Assembly (NCBI GenBank): GCA_042091375.1
Contig: JBELHO010000029.1
Span: 1 to 39,616, forward strand
From: JBELHO01 sp042091375
GTDB lineage: Bacteria > Pseudomonadota > Gammaproteobacteria > Enterobacterales > Alteromonadaceae
DNA length: 39,616 nt
Direction: 5' to 3'
Shown here: one piece after another, positions 7,007-16,057 of the stretch
How positions within the stretch are numbered: position 1 is the first letter of the stretch
Layout of the letters: each line of letters begins with the position of its first letter
The notes under the pieces: generated by a model
The model's input: only the letters and a program-made list of their open reading frames with translations
Databases searched by the model: none
What the model was told of the DNA's origin: nothing
Made by a program: the position numbers and the translations under genes

Positions 7007-9109
7007 ATGCAATTAGCGTCTACATTCAACACCTTAAAACAAAAAAAATTTGATATTCTGTCAGGCTTAGGCACACCGATATTAGTGATGGCTATTTTAG
7101 CCATGGTGATTTTACCGATGCCAGCATTTTTGTTGGATGTGTTATTTTCATTCAATATCGCTTTGTCGTTAGTGGTATTACTGATCACGGTTTACACCTT
7201 AAAACCCCTTGATTTTGGTTCATTTCCTGCGGTGTTACTCATCGCCACTATCTTGCGTTTAGCCTTAAATGTTGCCAGTACGCGCGTGGTGTTATTAGAA
7301 GGTCATGAAGGACCCGATGCAGCAGGAAAGGTCATTGAAGCCTTTGGCTCAGTAGTGATCGGCGGAAACTATGCGGTAGGTTTAGTAGTGTTTGCCATTT
7401 TAATTATCATCAATTTTGTGGTGGTAACCAAAGGGGCAGGCCGTATTTCTGAAGTTACCGCTCGCTTTACTCTTGATGCTATGCCCGGTAAGCAAATGGC
7501 GATAGATGCTGATCTCAACGCGGGTTTTATTACCGCTGATCAAGCCCGTGAGCGACGGGTGGAAGTGACCAGTGAAGCTGATTTTTATGGTTCGATGGAC
7601 GGTGCAAGCAAATTTGTTAAAGGCGATGCTATCGCTGGCATATTAATTCTGTTTATTAATATTGTCGGTGGATTAGTTATCGGTATGGTTCAGCACGATT
7701 TAAGCTTTGATCGCGCCGTTGAAATTTATACATTATTAACCATAGGTGATGGTTTAGTTGCGCAAATTCCTGGCTTGTTACTATCAGTGGGCACCGCCAT
7801 TGTGGTTACCCGTCAAAATACCAGCGAAGACATGGGTAAACAGGTCAGTGGTCAATTAGGTCAGGAAAAAGCCCTGTATATTGCCGCTTCTATCATGTTT
7901 ATTATGGGCGTAGTGCCAGGCATGCCCAATGTCGCATTTTTATTATTTGCTGCGTTAATTGCTGGTTTGGCATTTTTCGGTGGTAAATTAAAAAAAGCCA
8001 AACAGGTAGCGTTGCTCAAACAAAATGAAGTGGCGCAAGTCGAAACCAAACAACAACAAGCTGAGAGTAAAGATCTCGATTGGGATGATGTCAATCACGT
8101 CGATATTATTGGCTTAGAAATTGGCTATCGCTTAATTCCCTTGGTGGATAAAGCCCAAGGTGGTGAATTACTTAACCGCATTAAAGGGGTGAGAAAAAAG
8201 CTGTCGCAAGAGTTTGGCTTTTTAGTGCCTGCGGTACACATTCGTGACAATTTAGATTTAGATCCCAACAGTTATCAGATTTCTTTAATGGGCGTGGTGG
8301 TTGGTGAAGCTGAAATACGCCATGATCACGATTTAGCCATTAATCCAGGACAAGTTTACGGTAAACTCGACGGCGTGGTGACTAAAGATCCCGCGTTTGG
8401 TTTAGAGGCGGTGTGGATCAAACAAAGTGCTCGTGAACAGGCACAGTCCTTGGGCTATACCGTGGTTGATTCAGCGACCGTACTGGCTACCCATTTAAGT
8501 CAACTGTTAACCAATAATGCGGCGCAATTACTCGGCCATGAAGAAGTTCAGAATCTATTAGATATTCTTGCCAAAAGCTATCCTAAACTGATCGAAGGTT
8601 TAATTCCCGATACGTTGACTTTAGGTACCTTAGTTAAGGTGTTGCAAAACTTAATGAATGAAGGTGTCGCGGTGCGCGACATGCGCAGCATCATACAGAC
8701 TTTAGTTGAGTATGCACCTAAGAGCCAAGATCCGGAAGTACTGACTGCCGCTGTGCGCATCAGCTTGCGAAAATTCATTGTACAAGAATTAGTTGGCTCA
8801 TCATTAGAAGTGCCTGTCATAACTTTGTCACCTGAGTTGGAGCAAATTTTGCATCAGTCTATGCAAATGGCCGGTGATGATGGCGCGGGTATTGAACCAG
8901 GACTTGCTGAACGGCTACAAAAATCGTTAATTGACGGTGCTCAACAGCAAGAAATGGCCGGCGACACACCCGTTTTATTAACGTCAGGTATATTGCGAAC
9001 AGTACTTGCCAAGTTTGTTAAATATACCATTCCGGGCTTGCGGGTTATTTCTTATCAAGAAATACCCGATGATAAACAAATTAAAATTGTGAGTGCGATC
9101 GGTCAGTAA
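7007..9109 (+). CDS. flhA: Flagellar export gate protein FlhA
   Basis: FlhA forms the nonameric ring of the flagellar export apparatus; its cytoplasmic domain receives chaperone-substrate complexes and it couples export to the proton motive force. The 700-residue product has about eight membrane segments in the first 330 residues, including the family stretches LRLALNVASTRVVLLEGHEG and FVVVTKGAGRISEVTARFTLDAMPGKQM (split here as two blocks), then a large cytoplasmic domain. The length matches the family. It follows flhB after a 100-base gap containing a predicted sigma-54 promoter and likely starts a new transcript that continues into flhF, flhG and fliA. Confidence 0.97.
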   Translation: MQLASTFNTLKQKKFDILSGLGTPILVMAILAMVILPMPAFLLDVLFSFNIALSLVVLLITVYTLKPLDFGSFPAVLLIATILRLALNVASTRVVLLEGHEGPDAAGKVIEAFGSVVIGGNYAVGLVVFAILIIINFVVVTKGAGRISEVTARFTLDAMPGKQMAIDADLNAGFITADQARERRVEVTSEADFYGSMDGASKFVKGDAIAGILILFINIVGGLVIGMVQHDLSFDRAVEIYTLLTIGDGLVAQIPGLLLSVGTAIVVTRQNTSEDMGKQVSGQLGQEKALYIAASIMFIMGVVPGMPNVAFLLFAALIAGLAFFGGKLKKAKQVALLKQNEVAQVETKQQQAESKDLDWDDVNHVDIIGLEIGYRLIPLVDKAQGGELLNRIKGVRKKLSQEFGFLVPAVHIRDNLDLDPNSYQISLMGVVVGEAEIRHDHDLAINPGQVYGKLDGVVTKDPAFGLEAVWIKQSAREQAQSLGYTVVDSATVLATHLSQLLTNNAAQLLGHEEVQNLLDILAKSYPKLIEGLIPDTLTLGTLVKVLQNLMNEGVAVRDMRSIIQTLVEYAPKSQDPEVLTAAVRISLRKFIVQELVGSSLEVPVITLSPELEQILHQSMQMAGDDGAGIEPGLAERLQKSLIDGAQQQEMAGDTPVLLTSGILRTVLAKFVKYTIPGLRVISYQEIPDDKQIKIVSAIGQ

Positions 9110-9181
9110 TGACAATAACTGTGGCTTGTAAAATATAAACACTATTTAAGTGATCGATTGACTATCGGTGAGGGGTTGTAA

Positions 9182-10774
9182 GTGAAGATTAAACGTTTTG
9201 TTGCTAAAGATATGAGAACGGCATTGGTACAAATAAAAGAACAACTGGGTGCCGACGCAGTGATCATGTCACAGAAAAAAATTCCTGAAGGGGTTGAGCT
9301 AATGGCCGCGGTGGATTACAACCAGCCAACGCCAACTTCAGCTGCAAGCCCTGGGTCTAATTTGGCGACCGATCAGAACTCAGCTGATGTGCAAGCAGGT
9401 AATAGTTCTACTGCCAGAGATATGGCCAGTGATGTGGTGACTATTAGTCAAGCTCAACACAGCCCAGCTGCAGAGCAACAAGCTGCCATTAAACCGTCAA
9501 TGACTTCACAATTACTAAGTGAGAGTGAAACCGCTCCAGCAGACAGTTTATCGGCATTGCTCAGTCGAAAAGTTCAGCAAGAAAAAGCAATGAGTCAAGC
9601 AAATCAAAACGCAAACAGCCAACAAAATTCAGCAGCGAGCCTGACAGCACAAAATATCGAACAACAATTTAAAAATTTTACTGACCGATTAGAGCAACAA
9701 GCCACTGTTGGCAACAGCCAATCGGCAAGCAGTTCAGCTACTAATTCTGCAACTAATATAGCAGCTAATGAGCAATTATCGGTATCAGCACCTGAACATT
9801 TTCAACAAGAGCCAATGACTAGCAATAGCACAAACAGCCTTCACCCCAGTGATGAAATCGCTCGAATGCGCGAAGAAATGTTGTCAATTCGACAATTGTT
9901 AGAGCATCAGGTATCGGGTTTAATGTGGCAAGATATGGCTCAGAAAGATCCCAGTAAAGCCCTGCTAGTCAATCGCTTAATGGCGATAGGATTATCTACC
10001 CAAGTTGCCGAACAGATTTCTGATCGCATTCCCGCTTTTACTAATGAAAACCAAGGGTGGTTGCAAGCCAAAGAAGTATTAAGTCAACAACTCAACACCA
10101 CCAATAATGATATTATTCGCCAAGGTGGCGTTGTGTCATTAGTAGGGCCAACTGGGGTTGGCAAAACCACTACTGTCGCCAAATTAGCCGCTCGATTTGC
10201 GCAAATACACGGTGCTGATAATGTGGTAATGATCTCCACAGATAATTATCGCATTGCCGGTTTTGAGCAACTTGCAACCTATGGCCGAATTATTGGTTGT
10301 CAAGTAAAATTAGCTAAGAATGCCACAGATCTAGAAAGCTTATTACAACAGTATCAACAGAAAAAATTAGTATTAATAGACACCGCGGGTATGGGCCAAC
10401 GCGACATAAGACTGACGGAGCACTTAACTACTTTGATCACTCAATCTCGTGTTAGAATTCGCAATTATTTAGTGCTCGCTGCCAATACCCAACCACAAGT
10501 GATGCAAGAAAATGTTGAACGTTTTAAGAAAGTACCACTGGCTGGCTGTATTTATACTAAATTAGATGAAAGCTTAAGTGTTGGCGAAATCATATCGACA
10601 TCGATTCAAAACGGTTTGGCAATTGGCTATTTAACTGATGGACAAAGAGTACCAGAAGATATTAAGGTTGCAAATGCTGAAAAATTAGTTACGCTGGCAG
10701 ACAGATTAGCTGAAAAAGCCAATGTGCAATATACTCAGAAGCCGGTGCCAAGACAAACAGCGGCAATGGTTTAA
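9182..10774 (+). CDS. flhF: SRP-type GTPase FlhF, flagellar placement factor
   Basis: FlhF is an SRP-family GTPase that marks the cell pole and recruits the first basal-body proteins. The product has 530 residues: a short B-domain start (MKIKRFVAKDMRTALVQIKEQLG), a very long Gln/Ser/Ala-rich linker (about 45-225), the N domain, and the G domain. The P-loop GPTGVGKTTT lies near residue 322, followed by DTAGMGQRD and TKLDE. The start is a GTG at 9182, with a GAGGGG-type ribosome site just upstream. flhG follows after 32 bases; the pair works together in polar flagellation. Confidence 0.96.
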   Translation: MKIKRFVAKDMRTALVQIKEQLGADAVIMSQKKIPEGVELMAAVDYNQPTPTSAASPGSNLATDQNSADVQAGNSSTARDMASDVVTISQAQHSPAAEQQAAIKPSMTSQLLSESETAPADSLSALLSRKVQQEKAMSQANQNANSQQNSAASLTAQNIEQQFKNFTDRLEQQATVGNSQSASSSATNSATNIAANEQLSVSAPEHFQQEPMTSNSTNSLHPSDEIARMREEMLSIRQLLEHQVSGLMWQDMAQKDPSKALLVNRLMAIGLSTQVAEQISDRIPAFTNENQGWLQAKEVLSQQLNTTNNDIIRQGGVVSLVGPTGVGKTTTVAKLAARFAQIHGADNVVMISTDNYRIAGFEQLATYGRIIGCQVKLAKNATDLESLLQQYQQKKLVLIDTAGMGQRDIRLTEHLTTLITQSRVRIRNYLVLAANTQPQVMQENVERFKKVPLAGCIYTKLDESLSVGEIISTSIQNGLAIGYLTDGQRVPEDIKVANAEKLVTLADRLAEKANVQYTQKPVPRQTAAMV

Positions 10775-10806
10775 ACCGTGGAATGACAAATAGAGAAATA
10801 CAGTAG

Positions 10807-11649
10807 ATGAATGATCAGGCAAGTGGCTTACGAAAAATGCAATCGTCAAATCCTATTAAAGTGATTGCCGTTTCAGGAGGAAAAGGCGGGGTTGGTAAAA
10901 CCAATGTTTCCCTGAACACTTCAATTGCCTTGGGACACCTGGGCAAACGGGTCTTAGTACTAGATGCTGATTTAGGCCTAGCCAATGTCGATGTTATGTT
11001 AGGGTTGCGGGTTAAACGCAACCTTTCGCATGTATTATCTGGTGAATGTGAGTTAGACGATATTATTATTGAAGGCCCTGCTGGCATCAGTATTATTCCT
11101 GCATCTTCGGGCACACAATCTATGGTTGATTTAACACCAGCAGAGCATGCTGGGTTAATTCGCGCGTTCAGTGATATGACTGCGCAATTTGATGTGTTGA
11201 TCGTTGATACCGCCGCAGGTATATCGGATATGGTGTTGAGTTTTGCTCGTGCAGCGCAAGATGTGTTGCTGGTGGTTTGCGACGAACCGACGTCAATAAC
11301 CGATTGTTATGCCTTAATGAAATTACTCAGTCGTGATCACCAAGTATTTAAATTCAAAGTGGTTGCCAATATGGTGCGCAACGAAAAAGAAGGCCAACAG
11401 TTGTTTGCTAAATTATCTAAAGTATCCGATCGATTTTTAGATGTAGCGCTAGAGCTGGTTGGGATCATTCCCTTCGATGAAAATATTCGTCGCTCGGTGC
11501 GCAAACAAGAGGCTATTGTTGAAGCCTTTCCGCAATCACCTGCGGCAAAGGGCTTTAAAAACCTAGCTGATACAGTATGTCAATGGCCAATACCTCAACA
11601 GGCATCAGGTCACTTGGAATTCTTTATTGAGCGATTATTAGAAAATTAA
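10807..11649 (+). CDS. flhG: MinD-like ATPase FlhG (FleN), flagellar number regulator
   Basis: FlhG limits the number of flagella, by antagonising the master activator (FlrA/FleQ) and stimulating FlhF GTPase activity. The 280-residue product has the deviant Walker A motif of MinD/ParA proteins (GGKGGVGKTNVS, near residues 26-37), the switch region DADLGLANVDVMLGL, and the typical C-terminal end. The N-terminal DQASGLRKM segment resembles the DQAxxLR motif that binds FlhF in this family. The length and the position after flhF are standard for polar flagellates. Confidence 0.96.
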   Translation: MNDQASGLRKMQSSNPIKVIAVSGGKGGVGKTNVSLNTSIALGHLGKRVLVLDADLGLANVDVMLGLRVKRNLSHVLSGECELDDIIIEGPAGISIIPASSGTQSMVDLTPAEHAGLIRAFSDMTAQFDVLIVDTAAGISDMVLSFARAAQDVLLVVCDEPTSITDCYALMKLLSRDHQVFKFKVVANMVRNEKEGQQLFAKLSKVSDRFLDVALELVGIIPFDENIRRSVRKQEAIVEAFPQSPAAKGFKNLADTVCQWPIPQQASGHLEFFIERLLEN

Positions 11650-11686
11650 TGGCTATACTTAATCAGCTGTAATTAATGACTGTACA

Positions 11687-11735
11687 TACATGGCTTAATA
11701 CATGGCTTAATACATGACTTAACACAATGGCTTAA
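11687..11735 (+). repeat. Imperfect 12-13 bp tandem repeat between flhG and fliA
   Basis: Two exact TACATGGCTTAA units (11687-11698 and 11699-11710) are followed by TACATGACTTAA and a 13-base variant CACAATGGCTTAA, with a further partial unit. It lies in the 150-base spacer before fliA. No coding capacity or promoter is apparent in it. Confidence 0.85.
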
Positions 11736-11801
11736 CACAATGATGAGTAACGATGAATAAAACCTGCAACAGTAACATACAGCCTACTACACAATGAGTT
11801 G

Positions 11802-12527
11802 ATGCAAGTGCTAAAAACCAATACTTATCACGTTGATATTGATAAAACAGCCTTAATAGAACAACATACTGTGCTCGTTAAACGCATAGCTTACCATCTG
11901 CTCGCCCGACTTCCCGCCAGTGTGTTAGTTGACGATCTTATTCAATCAGGCATGATCGGTCTACTCGAAGCGGCAAACAATTTTGATCACGGCAAAGGGG
12001 CAAGTTTTGAAACCTTCGCTGGCATTCGCATCCGCGGTGCAATGCTTGATGAGATCAGACGGGGTGATTGGACGCCGCGCTCAGTTCACAAAAATAGTCG
12101 CTTAGTCAGTTCCGCTATCCAAACATTAGAAACTCAATTAGGCCGCGATGTCACTGATCAAGAAGTGGCGTCGCAACTCAATATGTCACTGTCCGATTAC
12201 CACCTTATTCTCAACGAAGTAAGCATGGGTAAAATACTAGGTATTGATGATCTAGGCATAGATGAAGACAGTTTACCCAGTGCCGAGAGGCAATCGTGCA
12301 ACGAGCCCTACCAAAAAATTGAACAGGTTATTTTTAAAAAATCATTATCAGAGTGTATTTCTTCTTTACCCGAGCGAGAAGCTTTAGTACTGTCTCTGTA
12401 TTACGATGAAGAATTAAACTTACGAGAGATCGGCCAAGTACTGGATGTGAGTGAATCGCGTATCAGTCAAATACATAGTCAAGCATTACATCGACTTAAG
12501 GCGAGAATGCAAAATTGGCAGAGTTAA
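11802..12527 (+). CDS. fliA: RNA polymerase sigma-28 factor FliA
   Basis: FliA directs transcription of late flagellar genes (filament, motor, chemotaxis) and is held inactive by FlgM until the hook is complete. The product is about 241 residues. Region 2 is visible in LVKRIAYHLLARLPASVLVDDLIQ (quoted as adjacent blocks) and GASFETFAGIRIRGAMLDEI; region 4 in LPEREALVLSLYYDEELNL and IGQVLDVSESRISQIHSQAL. I chose the ATG at 11802; a TTG at 11799 would add one residue. The position between flhG and cheY is the usual one. Confidence 0.96.
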   Translation: MQVLKTNTYHVDIDKTALIEQHTVLVKRIAYHLLARLPASVLVDDLIQSGMIGLLEAANNFDHGKGASFETFAGIRIRGAMLDEIRRGDWTPRSVHKNSRLVSSAIQTLETQLGRDVTDQEVASQLNMSLSDYHLILNEVSMGKILGIDDLGIDEDSLPSAERQSCNEPYQKIEQVIFKKSLSECISSLPEREALVLSLYYDEELNLREIGQVLDVSESRISQIHSQALHRLKARMQNWQS

Positions 12528-12654
12528 CATCAATGTGAATGTAAACAAGAGTTTAATCAAAAACTTATTATAGTTGTACAAAACATATAAACTTATACCT
12601 AGAAAATGACCGAGATTAAATCACCTATAGTCTCGCAATTTTAACTAGTATGGG

Positions 12655-12660
12655 TATAAT
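12655..12660 (+). promoter_or_regulatory. Possible -10 element (TATAAT) upstream of cheY
   Basis: A perfect TATAAT lies 38 bases before the cheY start in the 170-base gap after fliA. No convincing -35 box (3 of 6 matches at best) and no sigma-28 or sigma-54 consensus was found, so this is a weak prediction. Confidence 0.25.
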
Positions 12661-12697
12661 AACTATAGAAAATTGAATGATCTCCCCGGAGGGTGCC

Positions 12698-13081
12698 TTG
12701 GATAAAAATATGAAAGTACTGGTTGTTGATGACTTTTCAACAATGAGACGAATAGTTAAAAACTTGTTACGAGATTTGGGTTTTACAAATATTTCAGAAG
12801 CAGACGATGGCAGTACTGCCTTGCCTATGCTTCAAGGCGGAGATTTTGATTTTGTAGTAACCGATTGGAATATGCCGGGAATGCAAGGTATTGATCTGTT
12901 AAAAGCGATCAGATCTGACGCTGATTTATCGCATATCCCAGTACTGATGGTAACCGCAGAAGCGAAAAAAGAGCAAATTGTGATGGCCGCTCAAGCGGGT
13001 GTTAATGGTTATATAGTCAAACCTTTTACTGCTGCAACATTGAAAACTAAGCTAGACAAAATATTTGAACGCTTAGCTTGA
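12698..13081 (+). CDS. cheY: Chemotaxis response regulator CheY
   Basis: CheY is the diffusible response regulator that, once phosphorylated by CheA, binds FliM to change motor rotation. I assign the start to a TTG at 12698: it follows GGAGGG (12688-12693) and gives MDKNMKVLVVDDFSTMRR, the usual N-terminus in marine gammaproteobacteria. The upstream ATG at 12677 would place the ribosome site inside the gene. The 127-residue receiver domain has the acidic pair D11/D12, phosphoacceptor D56 (VVTDWNMPGMQG), Thr in MVTAEAK and Lys in VKPFTA. cheZ follows. Confidence 0.97.
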   Translation: MDKNMKVLVVDDFSTMRRIVKNLLRDLGFTNISEADDGSTALPMLQGGDFDFVVTDWNMPGMQGIDLLKAIRSDADLSHIPVLMVTAEAKKEQIVMAAQAGVNGYIVKPFTAATLKTKLDKIFERLA

Positions 13082-13143
13082 TCATTATGATAGCTACTAC
13101 CTTAGCTGTTGCGTTAAATATTACGTAAGGAAAGTACCTCATT

Positions 13144-13881
13144 ATGAAAATGAATGTTCATGTTTCGTTGGAGCAAGCAAAAAATTTAGTTGACTTGCTT
13201 GAAGCTGGCGAACAAGAAAAAGCCGATGCGTTAGTGGGAAAAATACAAAACCCCATTAACTCTGAGTTATTTGCTGAAATTGGTAAATTAACTCGACAGT
13301 TACACGACTCGCTTACCAATTTTCAAATCGATTCTAGATTGAGTGATTTGGCCAAAGCTGATATTCCCGATGCCAAAGAACGACTCAACTTCGTCATTGA
13401 TCAAACGGAACAAGCCGCCAATAAAACCATGGATGCGGTGGAATCTATTTTCCCAGTTGTTGATACCATTCAAACACAAATTTCGACAGTGAAACCGCTG
13501 TGGCAAAAATTGATGAGTAACGAGTTAGACCTAGCTGAATTTAAGCGTTTATGTCGTGATATAGATGTTTTGTTGAAAACCACAGATAACGAAACAACGC
13601 GAATGCACGCGTTGATGACCGATGTATTGATGGCACAAGACTATCAAGATTTAACTGGTCAAGTGATCCGTAAAGTTATCGACTTAGTCAGAGAAGTAGA
13701 AGACAGTTTAATTAATATGTTAACTGCTTTTGGTATGTCTTCCGATGAAGCAAAAGACCTTGCTAAGCCAACTTTAGGTGAAAACTTAGTTGAAGGACCA
13801 ATAGTTAATAAGGACAAAAGAGACGACATTGTCAGTGATCAAGACGATGTTGATGATCTTTTATCCAGTTTAGGATTTTAA
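13144..13881 (+). CDS. cheZ: CheY-P phosphatase CheZ
   Basis: CheZ removes phosphate from CheY and so ends the signal to the motor. The 245-residue product is a long helical protein. The active-site block AQDYQDLTGQVIRKVI (around residues 163-178) holds the Asp and Gln that act in the E. coli enzyme. The extreme C-terminus, DQDDVDDLLSSLGF, is the tethered CheY-binding helix of the family. It sits between cheY and cheA, 13 bases before cheA. Confidence 0.96.
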   Translation: MKMNVHVSLEQAKNLVDLLEAGEQEKADALVGKIQNPINSELFAEIGKLTRQLHDSLTNFQIDSRLSDLAKADIPDAKERLNFVIDQTEQAANKTMDAVESIFPVVDTIQTQISTVKPLWQKLMSNELDLAEFKRLCRDIDVLLKTTDNETTRMHALMTDVLMAQDYQDLTGQVIRKVIDLVREVEDSLINMLTAFGMSSDEAKDLAKPTLGENLVEGPIVNKDKRDDIVSDQDDVDDLLSSLGF

Positions 13882-13894
13882 TAGGGGTTGTTAA

Positions 13895-16039
13895 ATGTCG
13901 TATGAAGCAGACGAAGAAATTCTTCAGGATTTTTTAATCGAAGCTGGAGAAATACTGGAAAGTTTATCTGAACAACTCGTTGAGCTTGAAAATGATCCTC
14001 ATAATGCCGATTTATTAAACGCTATATTTCGCGGCTTTCATACCGTAAAAGGCGGTGCCGGATTTTTGGCACTTAACCACCTAGTTGATGTTTGTCACGG
14101 CGCAGAAAATATTTTTGATATTTTACGAAATAACCAACGAACGGTTAATTCAGATTTGATGGATGTTATTTTGCAGGCATTAGATATTATCAACGATATG
14201 TTTGCTTTGGTGCAAAATCGACAACAACTTGAACCCGCTGATCCCGAGTTACTGGCTGAACTACACCGTTTGTGTCAACCAGAAAGTGAAGATGCAAATG
14301 CGGTGTCTGCTGAACCTGAGGTAGATACAGCGGATCAACCCGCAGCAGAGAGTTCAACGTCTGCTGATGATGAAATGTCAGAAGATGAATTTGAACGGTT
14401 ACTGGATGAATTACATGGTACAGGTGCGCCGAGTGATATAACCCCTAGTGTGCCTGAAGTGTTAACTGAGCAAACTAGTGACGCAAGCGATAGTTTCACT
14501 GATAATAACGACATATCCGATGATGAATTTGAAAACCTATTAGACGAATTACACGGGCAAGGGGCTTTTTCACCAACCATTGCCGTTAACGACAACAAAA
14601 CAATGGCTGCCGATTCAAATGAAATAAATGACGACGAATTTGAAAGCCTATTAGATGAATTACACGGCCAAGGCAAAGCACCGCAAACGGCAACTAAACC
14701 AAGCCCAGCAATTGATGCCGCGCCAGTCGCAGCGACAGGGCAAAAAGTCAGCAAGAGTAAAAAAGTTAAAAAGGCGGCAGTTACTCCAGCGAAAAACACC
14801 ACTAAAAAAGCCACCGATAAAAAACCAGTGCAAACTCCTGCGCCGCAAGCTGAAACGACGGTACGTGTCGATACCAAACGCCTAGATCAAATTATGAATA
14901 TGGTTGGCGAACTCGTTTTGGTAAGAAACCGGCTCACTAGCTTAGGCATGACTAAAGAAGATGAAGAGTTAACCAAAGCGGTATCAAATTTAGATGCAGT
15001 GACTACCGATCTGCAAGGGGCGGTGATGAAAACCCGAATGCAGCCCATCAAAAAAGTATTTGGGCGTTTTCCTCGGGTGGTTCGCGATTTAGCCAGAAGT
15101 TTAAACAAAGAAATCAAATTAATCCTTGAAGGTGAAGAAACCGACTTAGATAAAAACCTAGTTGAAGCCCTTGCCGATCCCTTGGTGCATTTAGTGCGCA
15201 ATTCTGTAGATCACGGTATAGAAGAGCCCGAGCAGCGCGAAGCCAATGGCAAACCCCGAGAAGGTACGGTGATTTTATCGGCTTCACAAGAAGGTGATCA
15301 TATTTTGCTAACCATCAAAGACGATGGTGCTGGTATGAACGCCGAAAAATTAAAAGGCATTGCTATTGAACGCGGTGTACTAGACGCCGATGCGGCACAA
15401 AGGATGTCAGATTCTGAAGCGTTTAATTTAATTTTTGCTCCGGGCTTCTCAACTAAAACAGAAATATCCGAAGTCTCTGGTCGCGGCGTTGGTATGGACG
15501 TAGTGAAAACTAAAATAACCCAACTCAACGGCACAGTACACATTGATTCAGAATTGGGCAAAGGCACTATTTTAGAAATTAAAGTGCCATTAACTCTAGC
15601 TATTTTACCCACTCTGATGGTTGTTGTCGGCAAACAAACTTTCGCTTTGCCTTTAGCTGGCGTTAATGAAATTTTCCATTTAGATTTGACTAATACCAAT
15701 GTGGTTGATGGCCAGTTGACCATTATTGTCCGCGAAAAAGCCATTCCGTTATTTTATCTCGATCAGTGGTTGGTTAGAGGGCATGTTGATCAGCAAAGAG
15801 ATCAAGGCCACGTAGTCATAGTGCAGTTAGGCACCCAACAAATAGGTTTTGTCGTTGACAGCTTAATTGGTCAAGAAGAGGTGGTTATTAAACCGCTAGA
15901 TAGATTGTTACATGGCACACCAGGTATGGCAGGTGCGACCATAACCAGTGATGGCGGTATCGCCTTAATTATTGATATGCCTAGCATGTTAAAATATTAC
16001 GCCAAGAAATCTATTGTCAACAAAAAATTGCGTTCATAA
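13895..16039 (+). CDS. cheA: Chemotaxis histidine kinase CheA, with repeated short motifs in place of P2
   Basis: CheA is the kinase of the chemoreceptor array and phosphorylates CheY and CheB. The 714-residue product has an N-terminal P1/Hpt domain (FHTVKGG, phosphorylated His at about residue 49), a linker of about 210 residues, then P3 dimerisation (RVDTKRLDQIMNMVGELV begins near 323), P4 ATPase (N box LVHLVRNSVDHGIEEP, G boxes DDGAGM and SGRGVGMDVVK) and P5 CheW-like domains. I see no folded P2 domain in the linker; instead there are three 15-residue motifs at 161-175, 207-221 and 244-258 of the form DEFExLLDELHG. They resemble the CheY-binding peptide of FliM (DEIDALLHG). The rest of the linker is Ala/Pro/Lys-rich. 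Confidence 0.97.
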   Translation: MSYEADEEILQDFLIEAGEILESLSEQLVELENDPHNADLLNAIFRGFHTVKGGAGFLALNHLVDVCHGAENIFDILRNNQRTVNSDLMDVILQALDIINDMFALVQNRQQLEPADPELLAELHRLCQPESEDANAVSAEPEVDTADQPAAESSTSADDEMSEDEFERLLDELHGTGAPSDITPSVPEVLTEQTSDASDSFTDNNDISDDEFENLLDELHGQGAFSPTIAVNDNKTMAADSNEINDDEFESLLDELHGQGKAPQTATKPSPAIDAAPVAATGQKVSKSKKVKKAAVTPAKNTTKKATDKKPVQTPAPQAETTVRVDTKRLDQIMNMVGELVLVRNRLTSLGMTKEDEELTKAVSNLDAVTTDLQGAVMKTRMQPIKKVFGRFPRVVRDLARSLNKEIKLILEGEETDLDKNLVEALADPLVHLVRNSVDHGIEEPEQREANGKPREGTVILSASQEGDHILLTIKDDGAGMNAEKLKGIAIERGVLDADAAQRMSDSEAFNLIFAPGFSTKTEISEVSGRGVGMDVVKTKITQLNGTVHIDSELGKGTILEIKVPLTLAILPTLMVVVGKQTFALPLAGVNEIFHLDLTNTNVVDGQLTIIVREKAIPLFYLDQWLVRGHVDQQRDQGHVVIVQLGTQQIGFVVDSLIGQEEVVIKPLDRLLHGTPGMAGATITSDGGIALIIDMPSMLKYYAKKSIVNKKLRS
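14375..14668 (+). repeat. Three FliM-like DEFExLLDELHG motifs in the CheA linker
   Basis: Coding repeats lie at 14375-14419, 14513-14557 and 14624-14668 (residues 161-175, 207-221, 244-258). The peptides are MSEDEFERLLDELHG, ISDDEFENLLDELHG and INDDEFESLLDELHG. The intervening linker is not conserved between copies, so selection seems to act on the motif itself. Confidence 0.9.
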
Positions 16040-16057
16040 CGACAATGGCTAAAGGTA

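Noticed and set aside
14335..14877. 180-residue open frame on the minus strand
   Set aside because: It lies entirely inside cheA, which has strong family motifs in the plus frame; the antisense frame is low-complexity Ser/Val-rich and is a shadow of the repetitive linker.
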